Origin: an uncultured Veillonella sp.
Lineage (GTDB): Bacteria; Bacillota; Negativicutes; Veillonellales; Veillonellaceae
Reading direction: 5' to 3'
Length of the DNA: 5,813 nt
NCBI GenBank assembly: GCA_900552445.1
Contig: URZS01000080.1
Coordinates: 1-5,813 of the forward strand
In this document: piece by piece, positions 5,792-5,813 of the stretch
Layout: every line of letters starts with the position of its first letter
How positions within the stretch are numbered: the stretch's first letter is position 1
The notes under the pieces: model-generated
The model's database searches: none
Told to the model about the DNA's origin: nothing
The model's input: the letters and a program-made list of their open reading frames with translations, nothing else
Made by a program: the position numbers and the translations under genes

Positions 5792-5813
5792 AGATCGGAA
5801 GAGCACACGTCTG
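5792..5813 (+). other. Illumina TruSeq adapter (P7/index arm), not biological
   Basis: The last 22 bases match the start of the TruSeq index adapter: AGATCGGAAGAGC followed by ACACGTCTG. The first A (5792) is probably the A-tail base. Together with the other adapter at 1-27 this frames an insert of 5764 bp. It should be trimmed. Confidence 0.98.

Overview
The window is a 5.8 kb fragment of a bacterial chromosome. All genes are on the + strand and all are recognisable housekeeping or metabolic families. The gene content (cdaA-cdaR ... glmM), the strong AGGAGG-type ribosome binding sites and the moderate AT content point to the Bacillota. CGT/CGC dominates for arginine in most of the window, and the proteins have a Negativicutes-like feel. 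Veillonella or a close relative is my best guess, but that rests on impression, not on a search. Both ends are sequencing artefacts: bases 1-27 and 5792-5813 match the two arms of the Illumina TruSeq adapter, so only 28-5791 is biological DNA.

Layout. (1) 28-734: cdaA, a membrane diadenylate cyclase, cut at its 5' end by the adapter. (2) 731-1651: cdaR (ybbR), its membrane-anchored regulator, overlapping cdaA by ATGA and so probably translationally coupled. (3) 1652-1919: a gap holding a strong intrinsic terminator (1734-1780), then a possible promoter and a pair of TAGGTCA direct repeats. (4) 1920-3518: a 532-residue FAD-dependent oxidoreductase-like protein of unknown substrate. (5) 3519-3684: an AT-rich gap with two tandem TATAAT boxes inside a dyad, followed by a hairpin and a near-ideal ribosome binding site. 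(6) 3685-5040: glmM, phosphoglucosamine mutase. (7) 5050-5745: an aspartate/glutamate racemase-family protein resembling E. coli YgeA, 9 nt after glmM. (8) 5746-5791: short AT-rich tail with nothing recognisable.

How the genes fit together. CdaA makes c-di-AMP, CdaR modulates CdaA, and in studied Bacillota GlmM binds and inhibits CdaA while making glucosamine-1-phosphate for peptidoglycan. Here that classical three-gene module is split: a terminator follows cdaR, an FAD enzyme is interposed, and glmM appears to have its own promoter. The racemase could feed D-amino acids toward the cell wall or other uses, but its codon usage differs from its neighbours and adjacency is the only link.

I did not find an undescribed multi-gene system. 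The most useful second looks are the adapter ends (which also invalidate the apparent cdaA start), the split c-di-AMP/glmM module with its orphan FAD enzyme, the Thr/Cys active-site pair of the racemase, and the structured glmM leader.
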